The translations under genes were made by a program, and so were the position numbers. A DNA stretch of 64,000 bases from positions 135,001-199,000 of the forward strand of contig JACEFZ010027770.1 of assembly GCA_014155875.1 (NCBI GenBank). Direction: 5' to 3'. Positions within the stretch are counted from its first letter, which is position 1, and each line of letters starts with the position of its first letter. This stretch comes from Cepaea nemoralis. Its lineage: Eukaryota > Mollusca > Gastropoda > Stylommatophora > Helicidae. Below, piece after piece: positions 45,595 to 56,154 of this stretch. The notes beneath the pieces are model-generated. The model did not search any database. It was not told where the DNA came from and worked only from the letters and a program-made list of their open reading frames with translations.

Positions 45595-45671
45595 TGTGAT
45601 TGGTGTGAAGACATGTCTCTCGACCCAGTGTCATTGTATTATAGAGATATTTCTCCCAAACCCGTGTCATT
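45595..45671. repeat. 36-bp minisatellite, first units
   Basis: GACCCAGTGTCATTGTATTA and GAGATATTTCTCCCAAACCC are units of the array that continues after SINE-B at 45.9 kb. Confidence 0.7.
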
Positions 45672-45902
45672 GTACGAAGTGATCATGACGTCTGCCTCGT
45701 CCTCCGAAGGTTGTGGGTTCGATTCCGGGCTACGTCTTTCGGTTCACGAGTGAATTTTTCTCGGAGACTGCTGGGGGTCGTCGCCGGAGCTACGGAGTTC
45801 GAGTTTTGTGTGACGCTTTCGGCAAGATGAATTGCGGAAAGAGTTCGAGATATATGGGATAACACCCAGGGCAATGAAGTCGATCCTGTCGACTTCTAAT
45901 CA
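45672..45902 (+). repeat. SINE-B copy inside a minisatellite
   Basis: The head has GTCTGCCTCGTCCTCCGAAG and a perfect-looking B box GGGTTCGATTCC. The body has GTCGCCGGAGCTACGGAGTT. The tail is ATATGGGATAACACCC. It splits the 36-bp array. Confidence 0.85.
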
Positions 45903-47260
45903 TGTCTCCCACGTGTCTTATTGTACTATAGAGACACTTCTCCCTCCATACGATTTCATTGTACTCTAGAGACATTTCTCCCAACCCGGTGTCAATGTAC
46001 TATAGAGACATTTATTTCCCAAACCGGTGTGACTGTACTCTAGGGACATTTCTCCCAAACCGGTGTTAATGTACTATAGAAAGATTTCTCCAAATCCAGT
46101 ATTGTAGAAACATGTCTCCCAGCCAATGTCATTGTACTATAGAGACATTTCTCCCAAATCGGTGTCATTGTACTATAGAGACATTTCTCCCAAATCGGTG
46201 TCAATGTACTATAGAGACATTTCTCCCAAATCGGTGTCAATGTACTATAGAGACATTTCTCCCAAATCGGTGTCAATGTACTATAGAGACATTTCTCCCT
46301 ATAAGATATCATTGTACTATGGAGACATTTCTTCCCAACCGGTGTCAATGTACTATAGAGACATTTCTCCCTATAAGATATCATTGTACTATAGAGACAT
46401 TTCTCCCAAATCGGTGTCAATGTACTATAGAGACAATTCTCCCTATAAGATATCATTGTACTATGGAGACATTTCTCCCTATAAGATATCATTGTACTAT
46501 GGAGACATTTCTCCCTATAAGATATCATTGTACTATGGAGACATTTCTCCCTATAAGATATCATTGTACTATGGAGACATTTCTCCCTATAAGATATCAT
46601 TGTATTATGGAGACATTTCTCACTATAAGATATCATTGTACTATGGAGACATTTCTCCCTATAAGATATCATTGTACTATGGAGACATTTCTTCCCAACC
46701 GGTGTCAATGTACTATAGAGACATTTCTCCCTATACTGTATCAATGTACAATGGAGACATTTCTCATTCAATTTACTATCAATTTACTAGTGATACATTT
46801 CTTTCTATATGATATCAATGTACTGAAAGGGACATTTCACCCAAATCAGTGTCAATTAACAATAGAGACATTTCTCCCTATACAATATCAATCTACTATA
46901 GAGACATTTCTCTCTATATGATATCAATGTACTAACAGAGACATTTCTCCCAAACCTGTATCAATGTACTATAGAGGCATTTCTCTCTATAAGATATCAA
47001 TGCACTATAAACACATGTCTTTTAAACCTGTATCAATGTACTATAGAGGCATTTCTCTCTATAAGATATTAATGCACTATAGAGACATTTCTCTTAAACC
47101 TGTATCAATGTACTATAGAGGCATTTCTCTCTATAAGATTGCATTGCACTATAGAGACGTTTCTCCCTATACAATATCAATATACTATAAAGACATTTCT
47201 CTCTATATGATATCAATGTACTATAGAGACATTTCTCCCGACCCGGTATCAATATAAGTG
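45903..47260. repeat. 36-bp minisatellite, about 37 units
   Basis: Unit: TGTACTATAGAGACATTTCT followed by either CCCAAATCGGTGTCAA or CCCTATAAGATATCAT. The two end types form local runs. Since 36 is a multiple of three, frames of 228-269 codons stay open on the plus strand and 243 on the minus strand, giving 12-residue repeats. I do not call a protein. Confidence 0.95.
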
Positions 47261-47261
47261 T

Positions 47262-47500
47262 CTATCTATGTCTAAGCATCTGTCTGTCTCTCTGTCTATC
47301 TATCTATCCGTATCTGTCTCTGTCTCTCTGTCTATCTTTCTCTCTTTCTCTCTGTATCTGTCTCTGTCTCTATGTCTGTCTATCTCTCCGTATGTATGTC
47401 TGTCTCTCCATTTATCTCTCTGTATCTATTTCTGTCTCTCTATCAATCTATCTGTATGTATCTGTCTCTGTATCTCTGTCAATCTATCTGTATGACATTT
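47262..47500. repeat. TCTG/TCTA simple repeat
   Basis: Irregular TCTG, TCTC and TATC units separating two blocks of 36-bp minisatellite. Confidence 0.9.
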
Positions 47501-47930
47501 CTCCCAAACCGATTCTATTGTACTTTAGAGACATTACTCCGGACATAGAACTAATGTACTACAGAGACATTTCTCCGGACATAGAACTAATGTACTACAG
47601 AGACATTTCCCCGGACGGAGAACTAATGTACTACAGAGACATTACTCCGGACATAGAACTAATGTACTACAGAGACATTACTCCGGACATAGAACTAATG
47701 TACTACAGAGACATTTCTCCGGACATAGAACTACTGTACTACAGAGACATTACTCCGGAGGTAGAACTAATGTACTACAGAGACATTACTCCGGACGTAG
47801 AACTAATGTACTACAGAGACATTTCTCCGGACATAGAACTAATGTACTACAGAGACATTTCTCCGGAGGTAGAACTAATGTACTACAGAGACATTTCTCC
47901 AGAACACGGTGGCAGTGTACTGCACGTACA
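47501..47930. repeat. 36-bp minisatellite, second block
   Basis: About 12 units of ATGTACTACAGAGACATTTC and TCCGGACATAGAACTA. Clearly related to the first block in TGTACTA.AGAGACATTTCTCC but with its own second half. The plus-strand frame gives YYRDISPDIELM repeats. Confidence 0.94.
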
Positions 47931-48097
47931 GTTCTCCCACCAATATATTCAAGAGATACTTCTCCCGACTCAGTGCCAGTTTACTATCTCCGCGGAGCAT
48001 GTGTTACAGGCGTTGTCTTCCCCTCTCCTCGCCCAGAAATCAGTTCACTGTACAAGACAAGGATGGGAACTCCAGATCTATTGAGAGACTCATTAGG

Positions 48098-48548
48098 ATG
48101 TTTAGTTTAGTTTAGTTTAGTTTAGTTTAGTTTAGTTTAGTTTAGTTTAGTTTAGTTTAGTTTAGTCGACGGATCAACATCACAGCACACGGGTGTAATC
48201 CATAAGAGCTTCGTTCTACTCCTAACTCAAGCGTGAGTCCGGAGAATCTTAGCTCAGTGCACGAACTCCGTAGCACCGGTGAGGATCCTGAAATACTTTG
48301 GGTAGATATTTAACTCGAAATTTTGCCCGGGCAGCGCAGTTAGGCTACTATTTTTCGATTTCCAACTGCTACGGGATGTTTTACGTGCGGAACAATACAC
48401 ACGGACGTCCGATCTCACTACCCAGAGACCAGGGGACATTTTGTTACTAGAATTCCACGTGAAAATATCCTGGCTCTCGCCGGGGCTTGAACCCGGGACC
48501 TCTAGTATTCGAGGCGGACACAATACCTCTAGACCACTAAGCCCCCTC
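48098..48548 (-). repeat. SINE-C copy with long TTTAG tail
   Basis: Minus-strand copy: (TTTAG)n tail at 48098-48167, body (ATCCTGAAATACTTTGGGTA, GCCCGGGCAGCGCAGTTAGG), and head at the right with GGGGCTTGAACCCGGGACCT (B box complement) and GAGGCGGACACAATACCTCT. Confidence 0.92.
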
Positions 48549-48800
48549 ATTAGAATGTAACTAGGTCAAGGTTCAGCATAGTGCATATAGACTGCCGGAG
48601 ATCAGACCTAGGTTGGTATTGCCTCCTCCACGTGTGTTGGGTACTTCTACATCAACAGACTTGATATCTCTCGGTTTTAACCTATAAGATAATCATTATC
48701 TGGTTATAAAATGTCGGTTGTGTAATTGTTAGGACGTCATTTAGGAAGAAGGAAATACCACAATGAAATACTAATATACAAGTAAACGAGAATATTCTTT
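48549..48800. other. No recognisable feature
   Basis: No gene or shared repeat noticed. Confidence 0.4.
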
Positions 48801-48804
48801 AAGT

Positions 48805-49066
48805 GAATCGGTACAGTTATCTCGGAACAGTCATAACATCTGATGGCAGGTGTCTTGAAGAGATTAGAACAAGAATCGCCATGGTAAAGTTGTCCTTTGC
48901 AAGATAGGAAACATACTGACCAATAAAAAGATGTTATTTGCAATCAAAAACAGTGTGTTGGGGTGCTACATAGAACCTGTACTTTCGTATGGATGTAAGC
49001 ATGGACAATGAGCAGAGAAGATGAAAAACATCTGATGACTGTGGAAATATGGTTTCTGGGGAAATT
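48805..49066 (+). repeat. LINE-A, left part, split by a Penelope-like element
   Basis: CGGTACAGTTATCTCGGAAC to TGGAAATATGGTTTCTGGGG follows LINE-A in order (thumb, then YGC.AW region). The sequence breaks off where the Penelope-like element begins and resumes near 50.96 kb. Confidence 0.82.
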
Positions 49067-50960
49067 TGAATAACGAAGACACAAACAATAGATTGCACGA
49101 TTTATTGCCTGGCATATTTCGCTGCATCTCGTCAGGTACATACTGCAGAAATCACACAACTTACGTGAATTAATTAGATAAATCCTTCAAACTGAAATAT
49201 ACACATGTTCGCACAGTAATGTCGATTGTTTACCACGGTAATTTTAAACTGACTAACATGTCTTTCTGCTTGCACAAGGACGGCTTACGAAGGTTGATTA
49301 TTATAGCTTCAGCAAACTTTACCAATCGACTACTTTGTGTGTTGAACAACACCCGGAAGGCACTGTCTCTTTCAACCACGTGACCACTCTCGAGCACATG
49401 TCTCCCGACCGATGAAGCCGGACTGTTCCGGTGTGTCGGCCTGCCTAGGCTACCATCTTCTGTGTGTAGTATCTTGTCCACCCAATTCGGAATATGTTCC
49501 GAAACCCTGCAATGTAACTGTCGCTCAGTTCTGCCTATGTAGATGGCCTCGCATCTGCATGTAAATTGGTAAATACAATTTGATTTGGCGTACAAAGCTA
49601 CAGGTTCTTTTACTGCTGGGACGGGGATCGGTACGGTTCTGTACCTGATGACTAGAGCTGCAGCACAGAATGTTCGCTCGACTGCTGTGGTGAGCCGGTC
49701 CCGCAGACGTTGCATTACGTCATCTCCTCGGAAGGTTAGCTGGATGAATACCTTGAGTTTAGGGACTGTAGTTACTTCTGATTTCGGTTTGGGCTGTTGG
49801 CAGTGGCGCTTTATAAATCTTGTGGAGTACCCATTCAGGTTTAAGGCATTCTTCAGAGTTTCAAATTCCTCTGTCAGTGTGTCCTGGGTGCATATCTTCC
49901 TAGCACGGTCAAACAGGGTCCGCACTAAGCCCCGTTTGTACTGGACAGGTGCGAAGCTCTGAAAATTTAAGTATTGGCCAGTCCATGTTTCTTTGCGGTA
50001 CACCGATCTTTGAATTGTGCCGTCTGCTCTACGTCTCATTAGGATATCTAGAAACGGCAACGCTTCGTTGTGTTCGTGTTCCATAGATAAAGAGATGTTT
50101 ATATGTGTCTCGTTCATTGTGGCCTGGAACGACGTTGCTTGTAGCTCGTCTGTGGTGATAATTAGTATATCGTTCACGTAACGACGGTAAAAGGCCAAGT
50201 TATTGATTTCTGAGGATCTCTTTTCTTCTAAGTGTGCCATGAAGATGTCCGCTAGAATAGGTCCAAGTGGGCTCCCCATGGCCAATCCGTCAATTTGGCG
50301 ATATGACTTGTTTAGAAAGTTGAATTGTATGTTGGCAGTACATAATTTTAATAGCCTCTCTAGAATAGCTGATGGTATGCCTAGTTTTAGTTGTTTGTCT
50401 CTAATGCGTTCGCTTATTATATTCACGGTCTCATCTAATGGAACGTTGGTGAATAAAGAGGCAATATCCATGCATGCCATGTGTTTGTTGTTTAAGTCCA
50501 TAGTATCCAATAGTTCCACCAGTTCGAATGTATCTCTGAGTGTTCTTGGATCGAAGGACTGTCGTACTGGCTTTAAAATTTCAGCTAGCCATCTCGCCGT
50601 TCGGTGTTGTGCCGAGTTAACCATGGAAAGGATCGGTTTTAGTGGGATGCCGGGCTTGTGAAGCTTGGGTAGACCGTACATCTGAGGTGTTTGGGAGCCA
50701 TGCAGTGTGAGTGTTTTTGCAGTGGCCTCACTGATGAGTCCTGCATTCACAAGTGACTGAATTTCTTTCCTCATTTTTGCATCCAGGTCCTCCGCTTGTT
50801 GACTGTTTGCTCTACTCTGAATTTAGATGCATCTGATAATATTTCATCCATTTTTCTCTGGTAGTCTGATATGTCCATCAGTACTGCACCACTCCCTTTG
50901 TCAGGTTTCAATATTACGAGGGTTTTGTTGGCCTTTAACGCTTTTAAGGCAGTATTCAGA
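49067..50960 (-). mobile_element. Penelope-like element nested in LINE-A
   Basis: About 1.9 kb, minus strand, containing an RT and a GIY-YIG endonuclease. LINE-A sequence flanks both sides in the same orientation, with roughly 25 bases of the LINE missing at the junction. The element looks 5'-truncated at the right, within the RT N-terminal region. The 3' untranslated part is 49067-49229. Confidence 0.88.
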
Positions 50961-50968
50961 AAAAGCAA
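49230..50968 (-). pseudogene. Penelope-type reverse transcriptase with GIY-YIG
   Basis: Two minus-strand frames. The first (50771-50968) has ANKTLVILKPDKGSGAVLMD and DYQRKMDEILSD, the RT N-terminal block. A frameshift lies between about 50790 and 50820. The second (514 codons) has MYGLPKLHKPGIPLKPILS, the first catalytic region CMDIASLFTNVPLDE, DGLAMGSPLGPILADIFM, and the active site FYRRYVNDILII, where the usual YVDD has Asn for the first Asp. Further on are LPFLDILMRR and a GIY-YIG domain with CIYQFTCRCEAIYIGRTERQ and RVSEHIP. Penelope proteins prime cDNA synthesis at nicks made by GIY-YIG. This copy should be dead. Confidence 0.92.
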
Positions 50969-51276
50969 TGACCAAGTCCTACAAGAAACAAATTAAAACC
51001 GTAAACCGATTTGAAAAATTAGACGCGGACAGTCAACATTCTTTTGCCTCGTTATGAGAAGAAATAAATTGGGGAACTTGGTGACAACTGGCAAGATTGA
51101 TGGGCAGAGAACAAGGGGAGGACAGAGAATTAAATATGGACAGAGAATTAAAAATTGTTTGGCCACGTGGTATGGTCGACACAAGAACACAGAGCTGATC
51201 CACGACTCTAATGATCGAGTGAAATGGCGAATCATGACCGCCCACGCTTGTCGGCGTGGCACATGATGATGATGAT
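50961..51276 (+). repeat. LINE-A, right part, after the Penelope-like element
   Basis: AATGACCAAGTCCTACAAGA through GTGACAACTGGCAAGATTGA to GGCGTGGCACATGATGATGA, the LINE-A terminus. A 20-base segment (AATATGGACAGAGAATTAAA region, near 51131) is duplicated. Confidence 0.85.
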
Positions 51277-51369
51277 AAGTTGACAATGACATGAGCGTAG
51301 TCGCGCGAGGGCTGGATGCCAGCTCTTGACGTTCGCTAGAAGAGGGGAAGCTTGGCCGCCTAATCCTCA

Positions 51370-51478
51370 GTGCACTGTTAAGTTAGCTGCAAATCCTTTA
51401 TTGGACGTTGAGTTCAACCCCAGCATTTTTGGGCTGTCTGTGATCTCTTAGCAAGTTTATGTTCAGTAGTTTGCCAGT
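51370..51478 (-). repeat. SINE-A 3' fragment
   Basis: GTTAGCTGCAAATCCTTTAT, GGGCTGTCTGTGATCTCTTA and GTTCAGTAGTTTGCCAG match the SINE-A 3' half. Confidence 0.75.
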
Positions 51479-51837
51479 ACACTGAGACCAGCGAACTGTG
51501 ATGGTCCTACAATTCCACTTACCCACGGAAGATTCCTGCTACTGGACGCGCTGTTATAAAATTTCTGACAAGTTGTCCGGGACATGACTTTCCCTGTTTC
51601 GATTCCTTTCTTAAGTTCGTTATTTTGTGCAAACAGAGAGGGCCTTTAATAATTGATTGTAGGAAAGACATCCCGGTCTGGGTGGCAGATCAGTGTGGTC
51701 TCAGAGACACGTGACACACTGTGTCACTGCTCGTTCACTGGTGTGCTCACAGCCGGCCCCAAAGTGGCTCACGGAGGAAGAGTCAATAGATCTGTTGCCA
51801 CCCACACTGGAAGTTTCTTGTCGCATCTCACTTACGT

Positions 51838-52335
51838 GCCCATGTGTGTGTGTATATGTTTATATATGTGTATGTGTGTTTCCATTTGCATACATAAAAG
51901 TGTGTCTATATGTCTGTCTCTCTGTGTCTATCCATCTCTCTGCATCTGTCTCTCTGTCTAGCTATCTCTCTGTACGTATCTCTGTCTCTCTGTCTATCCA
52001 TCTCTCTGCATCTGTCTCTCTGTCTAGCTATCTCTCTGTACGTATCTCTGTCTCTGTCTATCCATCTCTCTGCATCTGTCTCTCTGTCTAGCTATCTCTC
52101 TGTACGTATCTCTGTCTCTCTGTCTATCCATCTCTCTGCATCTGTCTCTCTGTCTAGCTATCTCTCTGTACGTATCTCTGTCTCTGTCTATCCATCTCTC
52201 TGTATCTGCCTCTGCCTCTCTGTCTATCTACCTCTGTCTTTCTGTCTATCTACCTCTCTGTATCTGTCTCTGTCTATTTGTATATGTATCTCTATATATG
52301 TCTCTGTCGCCCTGTCGTCTATCTCTCTGTACCTA
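51838..52335. repeat. TCTC/TCTG minisatellite with 60-66-bp units
   Basis: After a TG-rich start, units like TCTATCCATCTCTCTGCATC, TGTCTCTCTGTCTAGCTATC, TCTCTGTACGTATCTCTGTC repeat four to five times, with six-base indels between units. Confidence 0.9.
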
Positions 52336-52337
52336 AA

Positions 52338-52422
52338 ATTGTCCATTAAATAACAAACAGCCAATAAATATTGAGGTTGACTGCAGCATACCACAAATGT
52401 ATGCAAATAACTAACTAACTAT
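52338..52422 (+). repeat. SINE-A 3' end
   Basis: AACAAACAGCCAATAAATAT, GGTTGACTGCAGCATACC and GCAAATAACTAACTAACTA. It shows the CTAA-type end of the family. Confidence 0.65.
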
Positions 52423-52429
52423 AGCTTGT

Positions 52430-52452
52430 GTCCTCTTCTTCTTCTTCTTCTT

Positions 52453-52526
<74 letters not shown>

Positions 52527-52565
52527 GCTGCTGCTACCCCCCTCCCCCCTCCCCCCTCCCCCCCC
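52430..52565. repeat. TTC, ATT and poly-C simple repeats
   Basis: (CTT)n, then (ATT)n, then CCCCTCCCCC blocks. Confidence 0.95.
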
Positions 52566-53220
52566 GCATGATTTCTAATCCGGTATCCATAAATCACGAT
52601 ACATACAAACTCAGCGACCCTATCTTAGTAAGATTAATAATGGGGGAGGAAAGGCGAGGTAAAGAAGAGAAACGATTACCTCATATTATTAGCCTATTAT
52701 ATGTGAATGCTTAAAGCTTTAACTCCCATAGTATTAACTGCTATGTAATTACTATTTCTCATGGTTCTGACACTCAGAGCTAAATATTTAACACTGCCCT
52801 TTCAGAGGCCGTTGATCCTAGGTTGACTTAGACAGATCCAGTATTTCGCAAACACATTGTTCCGCTCCAGGCGATAAAAACAAGAAATTGTAATGGAAAA
52901 TAATATAGTCTGTAGCAGTGGTTCCCTCCTTTTTTCTTTTTTTTTTCTTCTACATAGTCTGTGACCGTTAGAAATGGGAGAGGTGTAATGTTATGAAATT
53001 TTGGCCTTCTAGAGACCGGACAAAAATTTGCTTTTTTGCGAAGCGAAGTTAGAGTTCCCGCACTGGTGAGGTAATCTACCCTTTGGAAACTTCACGGTGA
53101 TCTCTCTGGAGAGGGTAGTGGGTTTAAGGTAAGGTTCCAGAATTTATTTTGTGGGAAACCATGGTAGCGTTTGCCAGCCGGTCAGGTGGATATGTATTCG
53201 AATTCAATTCGAGGCGAAGA
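52566..53220. other. No recognisable gene
   Basis: T-rich patch at 52925. Otherwise unassigned. Confidence 0.4.
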
Positions 53221-53221
53221 T

Positions 53222-53330
53222 TTGTTCTTTAAAAATGGCTGCCAAGTTGACCCGACCCTGACCCAACCTTAAAATGGGTACCAGAAAATGTCATCATAAG
53301 TAAAGGCGGCAGGTATAATATATATAGATT
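53222..53330 (+). repeat. SINE-E body fragment, plus strand
   Basis: TTAAAAATGGCTGCCAAGTT, CCAACCTTAAAATGGGTACC and AAAATGTCATCATAAGTAAA match the complement of the 28.1 kb copy. Confidence 0.6.
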
Positions 53331-53705
53331 TATATAGACGCCTCCAATTAATCTAAGCTAAGGGGTGAGCACCATGAACAGCATACATCTCCTTGCGTGA
53401 ATAGGAGCCCTTTATTAATTTCTTAAAACTTATCACCATCTCATCATCATCATTATCTCATCTTGTTCCGCTTGTACCTTGCGGTGTCGATGTGACTTAT
53501 TACTTATTAGTTATTGCTTATTACTTATCAAATTTGCAAACTACTGAGCATGAGTCTATTCGGGGAAGATTATTTATAAAAGTGGAAGGTGGTGGTATTC
53601 CTGGGTTTGTGCAACAGAAAGTTACTGGCCAGACGGACACATAATCAAACTGCTACTGGTACCATTAAGCATTTGGACTCTTCGCCTATTGTTGAAGATC
53701 CGCAA
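53331..53705. other. Mostly unassigned
   Basis: Contains the minus-strand tail phrase shared with 43.35 kb (53445-53505). No gene seen. Confidence 0.4.
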
Positions 53706-53709
53706 AGGG

Positions 53710-53850
53710 CACATATGGGAATGCCCCGAGTGCTGTGATGTCGGTTCTTGACTCAACTCAACGAATTTCAGCTCAGCTCCACTCAACTCCATTCAACTCA
53801 ACTCAACTCAACTTAGTTCAACCCAGCTTAACTCAACTCAACTCAAAGTG
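53710..53850 (+). repeat. SINE tail with AACTC array
   Basis: GAGTGCTGTGATGTCGGTTC then a run of AACTC, AGCTC and CACTC units. The same junction occurs at 15.28 kb. Confidence 0.7.
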
Positions 53851-54180
53851 GCTGGTTCAATAATCACTAGCGGTTTGATCATTGTTTTCCCATCAGAACG
53901 GTTCTCAGATCCACCCAGTCGAGGACAACGGGTATCACATTCAAAGTATGCCACTTGTTACCCGAATCGTCTGGCTAGGAAAGCCTGCGAGAAAGGGATT
54001 TGGTCACCCCACCTTATAATTCCAAGGTCCAGAATATACGAACGTCCAGCACTTAGTACGCCAATGGCAGTATCTTTAATGGAACCAATATAGTGGATCA
54101 GAACGAGAACCTTCTCCTCCAAAGTACAGACATGATCACCTGCGAGCACTTAAAAATACCTTAACAGCCATCATCATCAT
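53851..54180. other. No recognisable feature
   Basis: Short frames only. Confidence 0.35.
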
Positions 54181-54184
54181 GGGC

Positions 54185-54435
54185 ATCATTTGCCATTCCA
54201 TGAAGCCTTGGCGGTCATATTTCGCCTTCATGTGCCATTCCGTTAAGCCTTGGCGGTTATATTTCGCCATCTTCTGCCATTCCGTTAAGCCATGGCGGTC
54301 ATATTTCGCCTTCATGTGCCATTCCGTTAAGCCTTGGCGGTTATATTTCGCCATCTTCTGCCATTCCGTTAAGCCATAGCGGTCATATTTCGCCTTCATG
54401 TGCCATTCTGTTAAGCCATGGCGGTCATATTTCGT
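54185..54435 (-). repeat. 42-bp tandem array made from the LINE-A 3' end
   Basis: TGCCATTCCGTTAAGCCTTG and GCGGTTATATTTCGCC repeat every 42 bases exactly (54191, 54233, 54275, 54317, 54359, 54401), alternating two variants (84-bp dimer). The unit is the last 42 bases of LINE-A before its ATGATG tail, and LINE-A continues to the right. Confidence 0.9.
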
Positions 54436-54776
54436 CATCTCGTACGATCACCAGTCTTGGATTAAGACTACGGTCTTGTCCCGATTATTCCACGTGGCCA
54501 AACTGTCCATTAGTTACATCTATGCCTTCCTCTTGCTTTTTTTCACATCAGTTTTGCCAGATGTCACAAAGTTCTCTAGTTTATTTCTGCTCATAACGTG
54601 TCCAAGCATTCTTGACTATTTACGCCTGATATTTCTAGTCGGTTCACGATTTTCATTTGTTTCATGCAAGACCTTTTCATTCATTTTTCTGTGCGTCCAT
54701 GGTATTCTTTGCATGTCCCTCCGAAACCACATTGCCACTGCTATTAGATGTTTCCCGGCTTTTCTGCTTATTGTTG
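54436..54776 (-). repeat. LINE-A body behind its amplified 3' end
   Basis: CGTACGATCACCAGTCTTGG through TTTGCCAGATGTCACAAAGT to TTTTCTGCTTATTGT, colinear with LINE-A but old. It is interrupted at about 54775 by another repeat. Confidence 0.8.
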
Positions 54777-54904
54777 TCATGGACCAATTGTTCGTGACTA
54801 GTGTTCACGGTCGAAGCGGCAGTTGCCGAGTGCCAGAAGTAAGATTTCAACCGGGTCCAGGAGAATAGAGGTTTCGCCTGGACTTGACAGAGGTCGACCG
54901 TGGT
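54777..54904. repeat. Dispersed repeat inserted in LINE-A
   Basis: TCATGGACCAATTGTTCGTG, GGCAGTTGCC and CCGGGTCCAGGAGAATAGAG match 62.48-62.62 kb in order. LINE-A resumes at CCAGATTTCACATGCATATA (54904), so about 130 bases were inserted. I do not recognise the family. Confidence 0.65.
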
Positions 54905-54965
54905 CCAGATTTCACATGCATATAACAAGTGTGGGCTCTATATGGTACTGCGACACTGTTTATCT
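54905..54965 (-). repeat. LINE-A continuation
   Basis: CAGATTTCACATGCATATAA and GGCTCTATATGGTACTGCGA correspond to the region encoding the YGCEAW motif. Confidence 0.55.
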
Positions 54966-55044
54966 CTCTGGCAGTGACATTTAGCAGAGGCGCATCGTAA
55001 AGAGTAGCCGGGGTAGGTCACCCTGGTCAAATGTGGAAATTGGC

Positions 55045-55225
55045 AAACCTCATCATCATAATGTGCCATGCCGATAAACGTTGGCGGTCATGTTTCACCA
55101 TCTCACACGATCACTAGATTCGTGGATCAACTCTGTGCTTTTGCTTCGATTGTCCCATGTGATCAAGTCATATTTACCTCTCTGTCTTCCCCTTGTTCCC
55201 CCCCCCCCCTAATCTTGCCAGTTGT
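55045..55225 (-). repeat. LINE-A 3' end, short copy
   Basis: CATCATCATAATGTGCCATG to TAATCTTGCCAGTTGTC. A C-run lies at 55199-55210. Confidence 0.8.
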
Positions 55226-56075
55226 CGTATTGTTATTGGCAAAACTACCTACAATAAAATATTTACAGTAAGTGTGATTATTGCATACAGGAGACTGGGA
55301 CCCTTGCCGATGGAACGGAACTGAGGTCCTTCTATTGTGACTAAAACATTGAGGATATACAAGGGCTAAGGAATAAATGCAAGTGTCATGAAGATAGGCC
55401 ATGCATTAATCAATCAATCAATCACCTGCGTAACGCTCATTTACATACAAGTACAGTTACCCCTTTCATTCAAAAATATAAATTATAAAAATATAAACCG
55501 ATTGCCAATTGAAAACTTCGCCGCCGTTCTATTGTCCTCGTAGAGTGACACTTTCAAATCCAGTTGAAAGTATTTTCGAGACCTCGCGATTTCGATGTCG
55601 ACTCACCTTCATAAAATGGGCTTATGAATGCAATCATTCATGACATACTCTTTCAAAAACAAATGAATTACGTTGTATAATATTCACATTGGTTTCCTCG
55701 CGTACACAAATACCAAGAAATAAAAGGCCACTATTGGTATTTATCAAATCGAAATCAGACCACTTTTGTTTCTATTCCGGTGGGGGGTTTTCGCAAATCG
55801 TAACTAAACTTTAGTTTATTTCGTTTCATCGAATATGACAGAATTTGCAATTACACACATATTTTCACACATATTGTCACACATATTGTCACTGTCACAT
55901 AACATGAGTACACGGAGAATGTATTAGAATATAAGGCCCGTGGTTTAATGCTGACCTCGTCAGCCTTTGAGTGCGTTTGGTCACGAACATATTAATCAGG
56001 CACCATATTCTCAGTATGCGACTGTGATATAGAGATGAGTTCCATCTGTCTTTATTTTAATCACTATATGGATCT
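55226..56075. other. No recognisable feature
   Basis: A short AATC repeat at 55408-55424 and a CACACATATTGT repeat at 55852-55895. Confidence 0.45.
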
Positions 56076-56150
56076 TGGGAGCTAAGTGGTAAGACGCTCA
56101 CCTGCCGGCCCTATAAGCAACGGTTCAATCCGCAGCAGGACGGATTCGAA
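56076..56150 (+). repeat. tRNA-like SINE head
   Basis: GGGAGCTAAGTGGTAAGACG (A box), CTCACCTGCCGG and ACGGTTCAATCCGCAGC (B box) look like a SINE-E-type head without its body. Confidence 0.5.
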
Positions 56151-56154
56151 TGAG

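Noticed and set aside
46040..46921. Long repeat-protein frames of 243 and 269 codons
   Set aside because: The 36-bp unit is a multiple of three, so several frames on both strands stay open. There is no start context, signal peptide or flanking exon.
49585..50661. Plus-strand frames of 125 and 152 codons
   Set aside because: Shadows of the minus-strand Penelope-type reverse transcriptase.
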